64,000 bases of DNA from Planococcus halocryophilus (GCF_001687585.2 NZ_CP016537.2:2948001-3012000); one strand, 5' to 3'. Shown: positions 17,139-26,124, numbered from the stretch's first letter. Notes: generated from the sequence alone by a model not told the origin. Numbers and translations are program-made.

Positions 17139-17523
17139 AGCGCTCAATACTGAATTTACTCGTTTTATATTTGTCGGTGTCCTTAATACCTTGAGTTATT
17201 ACTCAATCTATTTAGTTCTTCATAACCTTTTCAATTTGCCTTACCTATTGGCACATATCGTCGGCTTTTTAATCAGTTTAAATATTTCATTTTTCTTAAA
17301 CTGTTATGTCACGTATCGCATTAAGCCGACTCTTAAAAAATATTTGTATTTCCCATTAACACAAGTTGTGAATATGTCAGTTTCGACTATACTTATTTTT
17401 GTTTTTGTTGAATTTCTGCACCTCAACAGCAATATCGCGCCTTTTGCTGCGGTATTATTCACAGTTCCCATAACCTTTATCGTATCGAGCAAAATCCTTA
17501 AAGACACACCTTCACCAAAATAA
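17128..17523 (+). CDS. GtrA-family membrane protein (lipid-sugar flippase)
   Basis: About 131 residues with four predicted membrane helices. The start RFIFVGVLNTLSYY is typical of GtrA/DPMS_TM proteins, which are thought to flip the sugar-loaded polyprenyl phosphate across the membrane. The gene overlaps the end of the CsbB-like gene. In-frame ATGs exist at 17113, 17119 and 17128; I prefer 17128 because GGATG lies seven bases before it. This is the middle member of the glycosylation trio, between loading and transfer enzymes. Confidence 0.82.
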   Translation: MNLKALNTEFTRFIFVGVLNTLSYYSIYLVLHNLFNLPYLLAHIVGFLISLNISFFLNCYVTYRIKPTLKKYLYFPLTQVVNMSVSTILIFVFVEFLHLNSNIAPFAAVLFTVPITFIVSSKILKDTPSPK

Positions 17524-17542
17524 GTAAAAAGATGGTGACACT

Positions 17543-20137
17543 ATGCAAAAGTTACGACCTGTTATTCTTCTCATATTCGTCAGTCTACTCTTATCAGCGA
17601 TAGGCCATATTGTTTTTCTCAAGCAATGGTCAACCGAACATTTTATGGTGGGGATTAATGATGGCCTTTCACAAATGATGCCTTTTAAACACCTTCTCTA
17701 TGAACAATATACACAAGGCGAATTTTTTTATTCGTTCGATTTTGGTTTAGGGGCTGGCACATTTAGTGAACTGTCTTATTATTTTTCTACTTCGATTGTG
17801 TTCTTGGTTTCAGTAATAATGATATCTATACTAAAAGCGCTACACATTATTCAAACTACTGATGTTTTGTTTTGGGCAAACGCTGCCGTTTTCATCAGTA
17901 TTATTCGTTTAGCAGCTGTCTTGTTTATCACAACTCGATTATTTATGTATATGAACATATCAAAACCAGCAGCGTTAGTCGGTGCTTCACTTTACGGCAT
18001 TTCTGGCATGTACTTCCGCCACGTTACGTATTGGGAATTTTTCGCGGATGCTTTTTTGTGGCTGCCAATTTTATTGCTTGGCGTTGAAAAGATTTTCCGC
18101 GAACAAAAACCCGGCTGGTTTGTAACTGCCGTAGCGATTTCCATGATTGATAACTTTTACTTTGCCTATATTAATCTGTTACTGACCGCTATTTATATTT
18201 TGTTCCGTTTATTTATCCCATTAACTCAGGATGAACAAACCAAAAAGAAAAGCATGATAAGTTTTTTTGTCGCTGGATCTATTGGTGCTGGTATCAGTGC
18301 GGTGTCGTTTATACCAGCTGTCTATGCATACTTAAATAACCATAGACCAGTTTTTAAACAAGAAATCCTTTGGATGGACGAAACTATCGATAATATTTTG
18401 TTTACTAGCTCCATAATTGTCTTACCTGCATTTTTCGTTTTTGTGTTATTTAGCTGGTTCTTATACCGTGATAAAACATTCCGCTTGTTTGCGCTTCTTG
18501 GAATTGCGGCCATCATTATGCACAATAGTCCAATGATTGGCAGTGCTTTTAACGGTTTTTCTGCTCCTCAGTATCGTTGGGAATACTTTTTATCGTTGGT
18601 TATGGGTGGAGCAGTTGCTGTTGCTGTTGACCATTTGCATAAATTCACGTGGCAACGCTTTGTCATACCAGCTATATTGACGATTTCCAGCTTTTTGATT
18701 TACGTGTGGAAAGATGAATATTTTGAAATAGATTCGCAATTTTCAACTCTAGCGATTAGCGCTTTAGTCATTACATTTTTACTGTTGCTGCTATACATCT
18801 TATTCAATAAAAACCTTATTAAATATTCGTTAATGGCATCTCTATTGCTGTGGACCTTGTTATTTGCCAACCTGTATCAAACCGAAAAAATCCTTGAAGA
18901 AGGAGAAATTTCGCAAGTTAGCAAAGAACTAATGACAGGTGTCGATTATGACGATCCCGAAATCAAAAAACTATTGAAATATATTCATGAAAAAGAAAAT
19001 GGCGGACCTTACCGCATTGAGTGGATGGAAGGCGTTCGCAACAATACTCCAATTGTTCAAGATTTCCAAGGGTTTAGTGCGTATTCCAGCATTTTAAATA
19101 AAAATCTATTGTATTTTTATTTATACGATCTTGAAATCGACATGGGGCGTGAAAGCGTCAGCCGCTATGCCACGCTTGGCAACCGCGCAAACTTGTATAG
19201 TATGTTCCAAGGAAAATACATTATTCGCTCCCGTGGAGATTCCAATATTCCATATGGTTTCGATGAAATTCATGCTTCTCCTAAATACATCATTTATAAA
19301 AATGACTATGTCTTGCCGTTCGCACGTGCTACCTCTAGCGTTTATGAAGAACAGCAATTAGCGGCCGCCTCTCCGTTAATGCGTGAACAGGCTATATTGA
19401 CAGGAGTCGTACTTGATCGAGGCAAGGTTGCTGACCCTTTACCAGAGCCAGATGAAAACATTTTAAACTTTGACCCTGCCACAATTGGGGCTACGTTCAA
19501 TGATGGCATATTAAAAGTAGTTGAAAGAACCGGAGGCTTGAACTTAAACTTGGAAAAACCACCTAAATCTGGTGGTGATTTGTTCGTTTCCTTCAACTTG
19601 GTAACAAAAGCAGAAGACCAAGGCTTTCTGCTCGAAGTAAATGACTACCAAACGACTAGAAAATCCAATCAGTCGATTTATAAAACATTTGTAGATGACT
19701 TAACCATTCGTATCCCAGCTGAAGAATCTATTGAAATCCGCTTGCCTAAAGGTGAATATGAAATAACGGAAATTCAAGTATATTCGGCTTCTTATCAAGC
19801 TTTGCGCAAACAAGCGGCACAGCCTGATTTATCGAGCAATTTATCAATTGATGGCAGTCATGTGAGCTTAAATTATGATAATGCCGCGAATGATGAATAC
19901 TTAAAACTAACTATTCCTTATGAGCGAGGCTGGCAAGCAACAATTAACGGAGAACAAGCAGAAGTGTTAAAAGCTGATTTTGCTTTTATAGCCATTCCAT
20001 TAGAAGCTGGCAACAACAACATTTCTCTCTCGTACCGCCCACCATTTTTCAAACCTGCAGCAGCAATTAGTTTAGTGTCTATGCTTCTCGGTTTTGCTTT
20101 GGTTTTTCGCAAAAGAAAAAGAATAAATAATTACTAG
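17543..20137 (+). CDS. yfhO: YfhO-family GT-C glycosyltransferase
   Basis: An 864-residue polytopic protein with about 13 hydrophobic segments in the first 480 residues, a large extracytoplasmic domain and a final membrane helix before a basic RKRKRINNY tail. Length and layout match YfhO of Bacillus, a GT-C enzyme that moves the sugar from its lipid carrier onto lipoteichoic acid outside the cell. The acidic/aromatic segments after the first helix (ending in MVGINDGLSQMMP and FSFDFGLGAG) lie where the GT-C catalytic acid is expected. It is the last gene of the trio and is followed by a strong terminator. Confidence 0.9.
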   Translation: MQKLRPVILLIFVSLLLSAIGHIVFLKQWSTEHFMVGINDGLSQMMPFKHLLYEQYTQGEFFYSFDFGLGAGTFSELSYYFSTSIVFLVSVIMISILKALHIIQTTDVLFWANAAVFISIIRLAAVLFITTRLFMYMNISKPAALVGASLYGISGMYFRHVTYWEFFADAFLWLPILLLGVEKIFREQKPGWFVTAVAISMIDNFYFAYINLLLTAIYILFRLFIPLTQDEQTKKKSMISFFVAGSIGAGISAVSFIPAVYAYLNNHRPVFKQEILWMDETIDNILFTSSIIVLPAFFVFVLFSWFLYRDKTFRLFALLGIAAIIMHNSPMIGSAFNGFSAPQYRWEYFLSLVMGGAVAVAVDHLHKFTWQRFVIPAILTISSFLIYVWKDEYFEIDSQFSTLAISALVITFLLLLLYILFNKNLIKYSLMASLLLWTLLFANLYQTEKILEEGEISQVSKELMTGVDYDDPEIKKLLKYIHEKENGGPYRIEWMEGVRNNTPIVQDFQGFSAYSSILNKNLLYFYLYDLEIDMGRESVSRYATLGNRANLYSMFQGKYIIRSRGDSNIPYGFDEIHASPKYIIYKNDYVLPFARATSSVYEEQQLAAASPLMREQAILTGVVLDRGKVADPLPEPDENILNFDPATIGATFNDGILKVVERTGGLNLNLEKPPKSGGDLFVSFNLVTKAEDQGFLLEVNDYQTTRKSNQSIYKTFVDDLTIRIPAEESIEIRLPKGEYEITEIQVYSASYQALRKQAAQPDLSSNLSIDGSHVSLNYDNAANDEYLKLTIPYERGWQATINGEQAEVLKADFAFIAIPLEAGNNNISLSYRPPFFKPAAAISLVSMLLGFALVFRKRKRINNY

Positions 20138-20179
20138 TAGTGAAAATATTGGCAACTCTACTATTTCTCCTACTTTAAG

Positions 20180-20227
20180 CGCCCCTATTTCGACTTTTAT
20201 GACCAGTCGAAATAGGGGCGTTTTTTT
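20180..20227 (+). terminator. Terminator of the glycosylation operon
   Basis: Perfect 16-base arms (20180-20195 and 20205-20220) surround a nine-base loop, followed by seven T. It ends the csbB-gtrA-yfhO transcript. Confidence 0.95.
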
Positions 20228-20363
20228 CACTGCTACTCCTTAGGAAATACTAACCTTATATGGAATTTCTCCTCCTACAAAAGAAGTGGTTTCACCTAAT
20301 CTCGTTTACTATGTTGCTTTAACGTGTAAGGAAGAGTAACACAATTTCAAGGGAGGAATTCAG

Positions 20364-20996
20364 ATGAAGCGTTGGTTTTTGCTCGGTTTACTCTTGACTC
20401 TTTTCGTATTTCTAGCAGCTTGTGGAAATGACACCACAGATGAGCCACCTACCGAATCTGATGGTGCAACAGAAACAACGAGCGACGACAGTACAGCCAA
20501 TCAAGATACCACTGAAAGTGCACCTACTAACGGTGGCGAGATCGTTATGGTAACTGTCCAGTTAATAAACGGGGATGGGAATGCAATAGGGACTGCTGAA
20601 TTGACTGATGAAGAGGATGGCGTGGCAGTAGCTCTTCAAATTGAGGACTTGGAAGCAGGTATGCACGGCATTCATTTTCACCAAGCAGGAAAATGCGAAA
20701 CTCCTGATTTCAAATCGGCTGGCGATCACTTTAACCCAGAAAATTCAATGCATGGCATAGACAACACTGATGGTCCGCATGCTGGTGATTTACCGAATAT
20801 TGAAGTAGGGGAAGACGGCACAGTTTCCCAAGAGTTTAAAGCTGAAAATGTCACACTTGAAATTGACGAAGAAAATTCATTGTTTAAAGAGGGAGGAACT
20901 GCCCTTGTTATTCATGCAGGAGAAGATGACCAAATAACCGATCCTTCTGGTGATTCAGGTGACCGAGTTGCTTGTGGAGTTATTACTGCAGAATAG
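20364..20996 (+). CDS. sodC: Cu/Zn superoxide dismutase, lipoprotein
   Basis: A 210-residue secreted lipoprotein: signal peptide with lipobox LAAC (Cys20), then a Thr/Ser/Asp/Glu-rich linker (about 22-55) and the SOD beta-barrel. The metal ligands seem complete: HGIHFHQAGKC (two Cu histidines), GDHFNP (bridging His), HGIDN and PHAGDLP (Zn ligands) and VIHAGEDD (last Cu His). This differs from Bacillus YojM, reported to lack some copper ligands, so activity is plausible. It would detoxify superoxide at the outer membrane face. A weak sigma-B-like pair (GTTTAC 20305, GTGTAA 20325) lies upstream. Confidence 0.92.
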   Translation: MKRWFLLGLLLTLFVFLAACGNDTTDEPPTESDGATETTSDDSTANQDTTESAPTNGGEIVMVTVQLINGDGNAIGTAELTDEEDGVAVALQIEDLEAGMHGIHFHQAGKCETPDFKSAGDHFNPENSMHGIDNTDGPHAGDLPNIEVGEDGTVSQEFKAENVTLEIDEENSLFKEGGTALVIHAGEDDQITDPSGDSGDRVACGVITAE

Positions 20997-21021
20997 CAAT
21001 AAACGAGACAGAAAACGAACT

Positions 21022-21064
21022 AAAACGACAATCCTTCTTTCAGAGTGGGCATTGTCGTTTTTAC
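21022..21064 (+). terminator. Terminator after sodC
   Basis: Arms AAAACGACAAT (21022-21032) and ATTGTCGTTTT (21051-21061) followed by a T run. It isolates sodC from the sigma-B-type SDR gene downstream. Confidence 0.85.
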
Positions 21065-21095
21065 TAAATCCAATTATTTAGTTTTTCTATATGGT

Positions 21096-21120
21096 GTTTA
21101 AGTAAATTATTGGCGGGAAT
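21096..21120 (+). promoter_or_regulatory. Sigma-B promoter of the SDR gene
   Basis: -35 GTTTAA (21096-21101), 13-base spacer, -10 GGGAAT (21115-21120). This matches the general-stress sigma-B consensus (GTTTAA, 12-15 bases, GGGWAW) closely, and the SDR coding region starts 40 bases later. Confidence 0.75.
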
Positions 21121-21160
21121 ATTGACGTTAAATACTACTTAATCTAGAGGAGGATTCATC

Positions 21161-22036
21161 ATGCCAAAAGATAAATTCGAAAAAATAGATGAACAAGTTA
21201 ATCCACAAGAACAATCTACACAACCCGGTTCAGAAGAACAAATGCAACCTGAGCCAATTTATGATGACGAGAATTATGTAGGCTCAGGTAAGCTTGATGG
21301 TAAAGTTGCACTTATCACCGGCGGAGACAGCGGCATTGGTCGCGCAGTAGCAGTAGCTTATGCCAAAGAAGGTGCGAGTATTGCAATTGCTTATCTTGAT
21401 GAACACGAAGATGCAGAAGAAACTTTAAAGGCGATTGAATCATACGGCGCAAAAGGTGTTAAATTTGCTACAGATATTAGTGACGTAGAAAATTGCAACC
21501 AACTTGTAGTAGATGTCATTTCTGAACTTGGCCAATTAAATGTTTTAGTAAATAATGCTGCCAAACAATTTCCACAAGAAGATTTTTGAGCCATTAGCCC
21601 TGATCAATTAATGGAGACGTTCTCTACTAATATTTTCAGTATGTTCTATTTGACACAAGCTACTCTTCCTCATTTGCAAAAAGGAGACAGTATCATTAAC
21701 ACTTCATCTGTAACAGCTTATCAAGGTTCTCCTGGTCTAATTGATTATTCATCAACGAAAGGAGCCATCACGAGTTTTACACGTTCTCTCTCTGCCAATC
21801 TTGCGCATCAAGGGATTCGTGTGAATTCAGTAGCTCCAGGACCTATTTGGACACCATTAATCCCTTCAACTTTCGATGCCGAGAAAGTCAAAAAACATGG
21901 TCAAAACACATTATTAGGACGACGCGGTCAACCTTCCGAATTGGCTCCCGCTTACGTATACCTAGCTTCTAAAGATTCTACTTACGTAACTGGCCAAGCC
22001 ATTCATATTAATGGCGGTGACTTTATTAGTTCTTAA
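21161..22036 (+). pseudogene. SDR-family oxidoreductase interrupted by an in-frame TGA
   Basis: The first 142 codons encode the N-terminal tail, the Rossmann TGGDSGIGRA motif and NNAAKQFPQEDF. A TGA at 21587-21589 then stops the frame, and the same frame continues (AISPDQLMETF...) to the catalytic SSV...YSSTK Ser-Tyr-Lys set and the normal C-terminus at 22036. Removing the stop gives about 291 residues, the usual length of the Bacillus YhdF/GS39-type general-stress dehydrogenases. So one base change (or a sequencing error) breaks an otherwise intact gene. A restart at the ATG at 21611 would lack the cofactor site. The sigma-B promoter and ribosome-binding site remain intact, suggesting recent loss. 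Confidence 0.85.
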
Positions 22037-22037
22037 A

Positions 22038-22067
22038 AAACAGACTCAGCCAAGGCTGAGTCTGTTT
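22038..22067. terminator. Bidirectional terminator between SDR and LOV genes
   Basis: Arms AAACAGACTCAG and CTGAGTCTGTTT (22038-22049, 22056-22067) with a short loop lie between the convergent SDR and LOV-STAS genes and can serve both. Confidence 0.85.
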
Positions 22068-22083
22068 GTTTATTCACCCTATA

Positions 22084-22917
22084 TTATTTTTGCTTTTTTT
22101 CTTCTTGTGCGATGAAAGTTAATGCTCTTTCAATTGTTGAGAATGTAACTAATCGACTATCACGGTCTAAATCATTAGAGAATTGTTGTGCCGCCGCTAC
22201 GGTTATACCTGTTACATAAAGCTTGCTTCCCATAATTCGAAGTGCATCGTAAATCTGCTTAAACCAATAAAGTGGTGAATTTTCTTTCCAAGATAAACCG
22301 GTAATATCGATGATGACGTATTCAATGCGATTCGATTGAACATATTCACAAACTTTAACTTTCAACGTTTCAAAGCGATGATGATACATTGTTCCAACGA
22401 GTGCTACAGTTGCTACATTTTCTTGTACAGATAAGATTGGCAACATCAATTTTTCAATCTCATTTTCGTTGGCCATAATTGCTTGTTGCTGAGAACGCTC
22501 GAGAGTAATATCTGTTTGAGTACCGATAAAGTACAAATCCCCTTCAATTCGAACCGGATCAATAACTAGCCGATTCCAAAATGGCGAGCCGTCTTTACGG
22601 TAATTTTGGATTGTTAAAACGACTTTTTCTTCAGCAGCAATTGCCGTTCTCATCTTTTCGATATCTTCATTAGCTGTACCCGCTCCTTGTAAGAAGCGGC
22701 AATTCCGGCCAATTATTTCTTCCTGCGAGTAACCCGTCATATCTATAAAGGTTTTGTTTGTATAAATAATAGGATTATCCGGTTGCGATGGATCGGTCAC
22801 AATCGTGCCCACTTTACTACCATCTAACATAGCTTCAAGCAAAGTTACTTGTACTTCATGGTTTAACTCCTTCAAGCGGTCCACCTCGTCTTTCGTTTCA
22901 TAAAATAATCCTAGCAT
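22084..22917 (-). CDS. ytvA: LOV-STAS blue-light photoreceptor (YtvA-like)
   Basis: The N-terminal LOV/PAS domain has the flavin-adduct motif GRNCRFLQG (Cys73 from this start) and the paired Asn/Gln region NYRKDGSPFWNRL. A linker helix and a C-terminal STAS domain (VIIDITGLSW) follow. The order and length match YtvA, which senses blue light through FMN and feeds the stressosome that activates sigma-B. The start is uncertain: the frame is open to 23004, the clearest GGAGGAG is 23 bases before the ATG used here, and a TTG at 22875 with GAGGTGG close upstream would give 264 residues, nearer YtvA. Neighbouring sigma-B genes fit the role. Confidence 0.88.
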   Translation of the reverse strand: MLGLFYETKDEVDRLKELNHEVQVTLLEAMLDGSKVGTIVTDPSQPDNPIIYTNKTFIDMTGYSQEEIIGRNCRFLQGAGTANEDIEKMRTAIAAEEKVVLTIQNYRKDGSPFWNRLVIDPVRIEGDLYFIGTQTDITLERSQQQAIMANENEIEKLMLPILSVQENVATVALVGTMYHHRFETLKVKVCEYVQSNRIEYVIIDITGLSWKENSPLYWFKQIYDALRIMGSKLYVTGITVAAAQQFSNDLDRDSRLVTFSTIERALTFIAQEEKKQK

Positions 22918-22955
22918 AACCACAAAGCGAAATCCAAAGACTCCTCCGCTTTCGC

Positions 22956-22980
22956 GTTTCATGTTCTTTTCATAGGGTAA
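22956..22980 (+). promoter_or_regulatory. Sigma-B promoter of the DJ-1/PfpI-like gene
   Basis: -35 GTTTCA (22956-22961), 13-base spacer, -10 GGGTAA (22975-22980), a good sigma-B match. It lies 40 bases before the DJ-1-like start, the same geometry as at the SDR gene. Confidence 0.7.
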
Positions 22981-23020
22981 ATAAAAGAACAAAGAATCTT
23001 TCATACAGGAGGAAGATATA

Positions 23021-23725
23021 ATGGCAAAAGTATTAGCAGTGTTATCGAGTGGCTATACAGATGAAGAACATAATTACGTAACCGGTTGGTGGGCAGAAGA
23101 ACTGTTTGCCCCTGCATTAGAGCTTGAAAAAGAAGGTCACACTGTTGAACTAGCTTCTATCGACGGAGGTAAACCTATCGTCGACCCAATAAGTGTTAGC
23201 GCAGATTATGACCCGAACGGTATATACAAAAAACAATATGAATCAGGGATTGCGGACAAAACAATGCCAATTGTTAATGTCAAAGCTAGTGATTACGATG
23301 CGATCATGATTGTTGGTGGACATGGCGCCATGTTTGATTTAGCACATAATGAAGATTTGCACGCGGTGATTAATGTTGTTTATGAAACAGGTGGTATCGT
23401 GTCTGCCGTCTGTCACGGACCTGCTCCATTGATTTATACGAAAACAAAAGAAGGACGCAATTTGCTTGAAGGTCTAAAAGTAACTGGTTATCCAAACGAT
23501 AAAGAACCAAAAGAAGTTGTAGATTTGTTGCCTTTCAGCCTGGAAGACGAATTAAACAAAATAGCCAATTATCACGAAGAAAAAGATCATGACGCCTATG
23601 TAGTTTGGGGTAGTAAGCAAATCCTTACTGGACGTGACCCCCAATCTTCTGAACTGTTTGGCAGAGAACTGGCTCAAAAACTAACAGAGCGAACGCTTAA
23701 ATTGGAAGAAAAATTCACCAGTTAG
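23021..23725 (+). CDS. DJ-1/PfpI-superfamily protein, Hsp31/glyoxalase III-like
   Basis: A 234-residue class I glutamine-amidotransferase-like protein. The nucleophile elbow SAVCHGPAP carries the conserved Cys-His pair, and GGHGAMFDLAHN resembles the Hsp31/HchA-type signature. Members of this branch convert methylglyoxal to lactate, deglycate proteins or act as holdases under stress. AGGAGGAAG lies just upstream of the ATG, and a sigma-B promoter precedes it. It is followed by a small membrane-protein gene with 50 bases between, possibly co-transcribed. Confidence 0.87.
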   Translation: MAKVLAVLSSGYTDEEHNYVTGWWAEELFAPALELEKEGHTVELASIDGGKPIVDPISVSADYDPNGIYKKQYESGIADKTMPIVNVKASDYDAIMIVGGHGAMFDLAHNEDLHAVINVVYETGGIVSAVCHGPAPLIYTKTKEGRNLLEGLKVTGYPNDKEPKEVVDLLPFSLEDELNKIANYHEEKDHDAYVVWGSKQILTGRDPQSSELFGRELAQKLTERTLKLEEKFTS

Positions 23726-23775
23726 CGCTACTTTAAACAGGAAAAAAATAATAGCGATTTCGAGGAGGCATTTGT

Positions 23776-23988
23776 ATGAGCAATGATCATAAAGATCATG
23801 AAGAAGAGTACATGGAAGCAACCAAAGAAGAAGCAAAACATCGTTCCCCCGAAGAAAAACAAGGGATTCAAGAGCCACGAGTAACAGGATATAAACCGTT
23901 ACAACTCGGTATGATTATTTTTGTTATTTTAGTTCTTGTTATTGTTGGTTTTGGGTTCGGTACTGATTGGTTTGGAATTTTCGATTGA
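23776..23988 (+). CDS. Small single-pass membrane protein, unknown function
   Basis: A 70-residue protein with a hydrophilic, His/Glu/Lys-rich N-terminal half (about 1-38), one membrane helix (LGMIIFVILVLVIVGFGFG, about 43-61) and a short aromatic tail. The start has a clear GAGGAGG ribosome-binding site and a terminator follows, which supports it as a real gene. I do not recognise the family. Its position after a sigma-B gene suggests a stress-related membrane role, but that is inference. Confidence 0.75.
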   Translation: MSNDHKDHEEEYMEATKEEAKHRSPEEKQGIQEPRVTGYKPLQLGMIIFVILVLVIVGFGFGTDWFGIFD

Positions 23989-24013
23989 TTACAGACGTGT
24001 ACATTCACGATAA

Positions 24014-24046
24014 AAAGAGGCTTTCCGACAATCGGAAAGCCTCTTT
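24014..24046. terminator. Bidirectional terminator before htrA
   Basis: Fifteen-base arms AAAGAGGCTTTCCGA (24014-24028) and TCGGAAAGCCTCTTT (24032-24046) lie between the convergent small membrane-protein gene and the HtrA-type protease gene. Confidence 0.9.
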
Positions 24047-24050
24047 AATA

Positions 24051-25244
24051 TTAATTATTTTCGGTTAATGTTAGTTCGAAATTCTGTAGTTCACCATTTC
24101 TATAAGCTTTCACTTTTAATGTGTCGCCGACTTTTGTTTCATTATATAGATACTGTCGAAGTTCCAAAACCGAATTTACTGACTTTCCGTCCAATTCAAC
24201 AATAACATCATATGTTTCCATGCCTGCAGAAGCTGCTCCTGAGCTTTCGACTACCGATTGAACGACAATACCGCCTTCAATTTCTGAAGGCAAATTCAAC
24301 TGGCTAGTGCGGTATTGCGCCGGCACTTCAGCTAAATCCAAAATAGCTACGCCCATAGATGGTCGGTGTACAGCACCTTCAGCTTCTAAATCGGAAATAA
24401 CTGGAATCGCGGTGTTGATTGGAATCGCTAGTCCAATACCTTCTACAGCCTCTTGCGAAATTTTCATCGAGTTAATGCCGATCAATTGCCCTTGTGCATT
24501 GATCAATGCGCCTCCGCTATTTCCGGGGCTAATCGCTGCATCTGTTTGAAGAACTTCTGACTGCCAATCTTCTGTCCCATCTTGGTTGATATCAAGCGGA
24601 ACTAAACGTTCGGTTCCTGAAATAACTCCCGTTGTGACAGAGCCAGAAAATTGAAGACCTAATGGATTCCCGATTGCAATAACCGGTTCTCCTGCTTGTA
24701 GTACAGAGGAATCTCCAAATTCTGCAACTGTTTCAATACTTTCACCAGGCACTTTTAAGACAGCTAAATCTGTCCAAATATCGGTCCCAAGTACTTCGGC
24801 ATCCAGCTCCGTGCCATCGGCCAAAGTGACCATTACACCTTGAGCACCTTCTACTACATGATTATTAGTAACGATATAAGCCATGTCGCCGTCTTTTTTA
24901 TAAATGACGCCAGATCCTACACCTGCTTCTTGTGACTCTTTCTTATCACCTGTCTGTGATTCAAAAGGATTTTGCTGTGCAACTTGCAAATTAGAAACAC
25001 CCACAACAGCACTAGAAGTTTCCTCTACAATTTTGGTCACATCTGAAGTGACAACTGTAGATGTTGTTTGCAATCCACTAACGGCCTGGTTTGTTGAAGT
25101 TGTCGCTGCGCCTTCAACTTCTCCATCCGTCACACTTGGCAAAATAACGCCTACTAATAACGCTCCAGCGATCAACCCTGTAAAGCTAGAAGCAAAATAG
25201 CCTTTTTTGTTCTTTTTTGGTTCAGTTGAATTATAATAGCCCAT
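24051..25244 (-). CDS. htrA: HtrA/DegP-type membrane-anchored serine protease
   Basis: A 397-residue quality-control protease. A single N-terminal membrane helix (about 18-36) anchors it, followed by a Ser/Thr-rich linker and a trypsin-like domain with the triad His129 (TNNHVV), Asp159 (WTDLAVL) and Ser243 (GNSGGAL). One C-terminal PDZ domain covers about 290-390. It degrades or refolds misfolded exported proteins outside the membrane. It lies 13 bases after prsA, in the same direction as an upstream two-component system, giving an arrangement that resembles a secretion-stress unit. Which Bacillus paralogue (HtrA, HtrB, YyxA) it matches is unclear. Confidence 0.93.
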   Translation of the reverse strand: MGYYNSTEPKKNKKGYFASSFTGLIAGALLVGVILPSVTDGEVEGAATTSTNQAVSGLQTTSTVVTSDVTKIVEETSSAVVGVSNLQVAQQNPFESQTGDKKESQEAGVGSGVIYKKDGDMAYIVTNNHVVEGAQGVMVTLADGTELDAEVLGTDIWTDLAVLKVPGESIETVAEFGDSSVLQAGEPVIAIGNPLGLQFSGSVTTGVISGTERLVPLDINQDGTEDWQSEVLQTDAAISPGNSGGALINAQGQLIGINSMKISQEAVEGIGLAIPINTAIPVISDLEAEGAVHRPSMGVAILDLAEVPAQYRTSQLNLPSEIEGGIVVQSVVESSGAASAGMETYDVIVELDGKSVNSVLELRQYLYNETKVGDTLKVKAYRNGELQNFELTLTENN

Positions 25245-25257
25245 CTTTATGTCCTCC

Positions 25258-26124
25258 TTATTCTGCTAATTCGTTAACAATGTTATATGACTCTGTTTTT
25301 TCTGCTAACCATTCCGCATATTTCGTATTTAACGCTTCATCAAACAACGTTTCTTTTATTTGTTCTTTGCTATCTTCCAAATTGGCTTCAGTTGCTTCTG
25401 TTTTGCCAGTTACTTGGATGATATGAAAACCGTAATCTGTTTCTACAGGTTGGCTTATTTCATCTACTTTCAAACTAAACGCGGCTTCCTCAAATTCGGG
25501 TGTCATTTCACCGGCACCAAACTCGCCTAATGCTCCGCCATTCTCAGCGTTACTTGTATCTATTGAATACTTAGCTGCTAGTTCGGCAAAATTACCACCA
25601 TCATCTAATTCCGCTTTTACTTTATCTGCCTCTTCTTGAGTTTCTACCAAGATGTGATTCGCTTCTACTTTTGAAGCTTGTTCGAAAGTTTCTTTGTTTT
25701 CTTCGAAATAAGTACTAATTTGCTCATCTGTTATTTCAATGTCAGGTCCGATGATTTTTTCAACTTTCAAATAGGTTTTCATTTCTTCTTCTAAATCTGC
25801 TATCGACATACCACTTGAAGCAAGCGTTTGTTCAAGTGCTTCTGCACCACCATATTGCTCTTCATAAACAGCCATTTCTGTATCGATTTCTTCTTGTGTC
25901 ACTTCAACTTTTGCTTTTTCTGCTTCTTGATTGACCACTTCGTTGGAAATCATTGCATCAAGTGTTGCCGCCCCCGAAGTAGCTACTAATTTTTCATACA
26001 ATGCCTCTTTAGTGATTTCCTTGTCTCCTACTTTTGCGACCGTTTCATCGCCATTAAAAGCAGCTAGTATAAAAATAGCGGTTGCCGCTAATACACCCAT
26101 CGAAATATAAATCATTTTTTTCAT
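25258..26124 (-). CDS. prsA: PrsA-type foldase (parvulin peptidyl-prolyl isomerase), no lipobox
   Basis: A 289-residue extracytoplasmic foldase. An N-terminal hydrophobic segment (about 5-20) is followed by a SurA-like helical region and a parvulin domain (about 130-225, from EANHILVETQEEAD to TDYGFHIIQVTGK). Family PrsA proteins are lipoproteins, but here the hydrophobic core ends ILAAFNGDE with no cysteine, so it is likely anchored by an uncleaved helix or cleaved by ordinary signal peptidase. Start ATG 26124 has AAAGGGG upstream; the longer frame to 26223 lacks a site. It is co-transcribed with the HtrA gene. Confidence 0.88.
   Translation of the reverse strand: MKKMIYISMGVLAATAIFILAAFNGDETVAKVGDKEITKEALYEKLVATSGAATLDAMISNEVVNQEAEKAKVEVTQEEIDTEMAVYEEQYGGAEALEQTLASSGMSIADLEEEMKTYLKVEKIIGPDIEITDEQISTYFEENKETFEQASKVEANHILVETQEEADKVKAELDDGGNFAELAAKYSIDTSNAENGGALGEFGAGEMTPEFEEAAFSLKVDEISQPVETDYGFHIIQVTGKTEATEANLEDSKEQIKETLFDEALNTKYAEWLAEKTESYNIVNELAE

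Noticed and set aside
20305..20330. Sigma-B promoter before sodC (GTTTAC / GTGTAA)
   Set aside because: The -10 lacks the GGG core; noted only as a weak possibility in the sodC entry.
21587..21589. Selenocysteine readthrough at the TGA in the SDR gene
   Set aside because: SDR enzymes have no catalytic Sec/Cys at this loop, and no obvious SECIS-like hairpin directly follows; a nonsense mutation is simpler.
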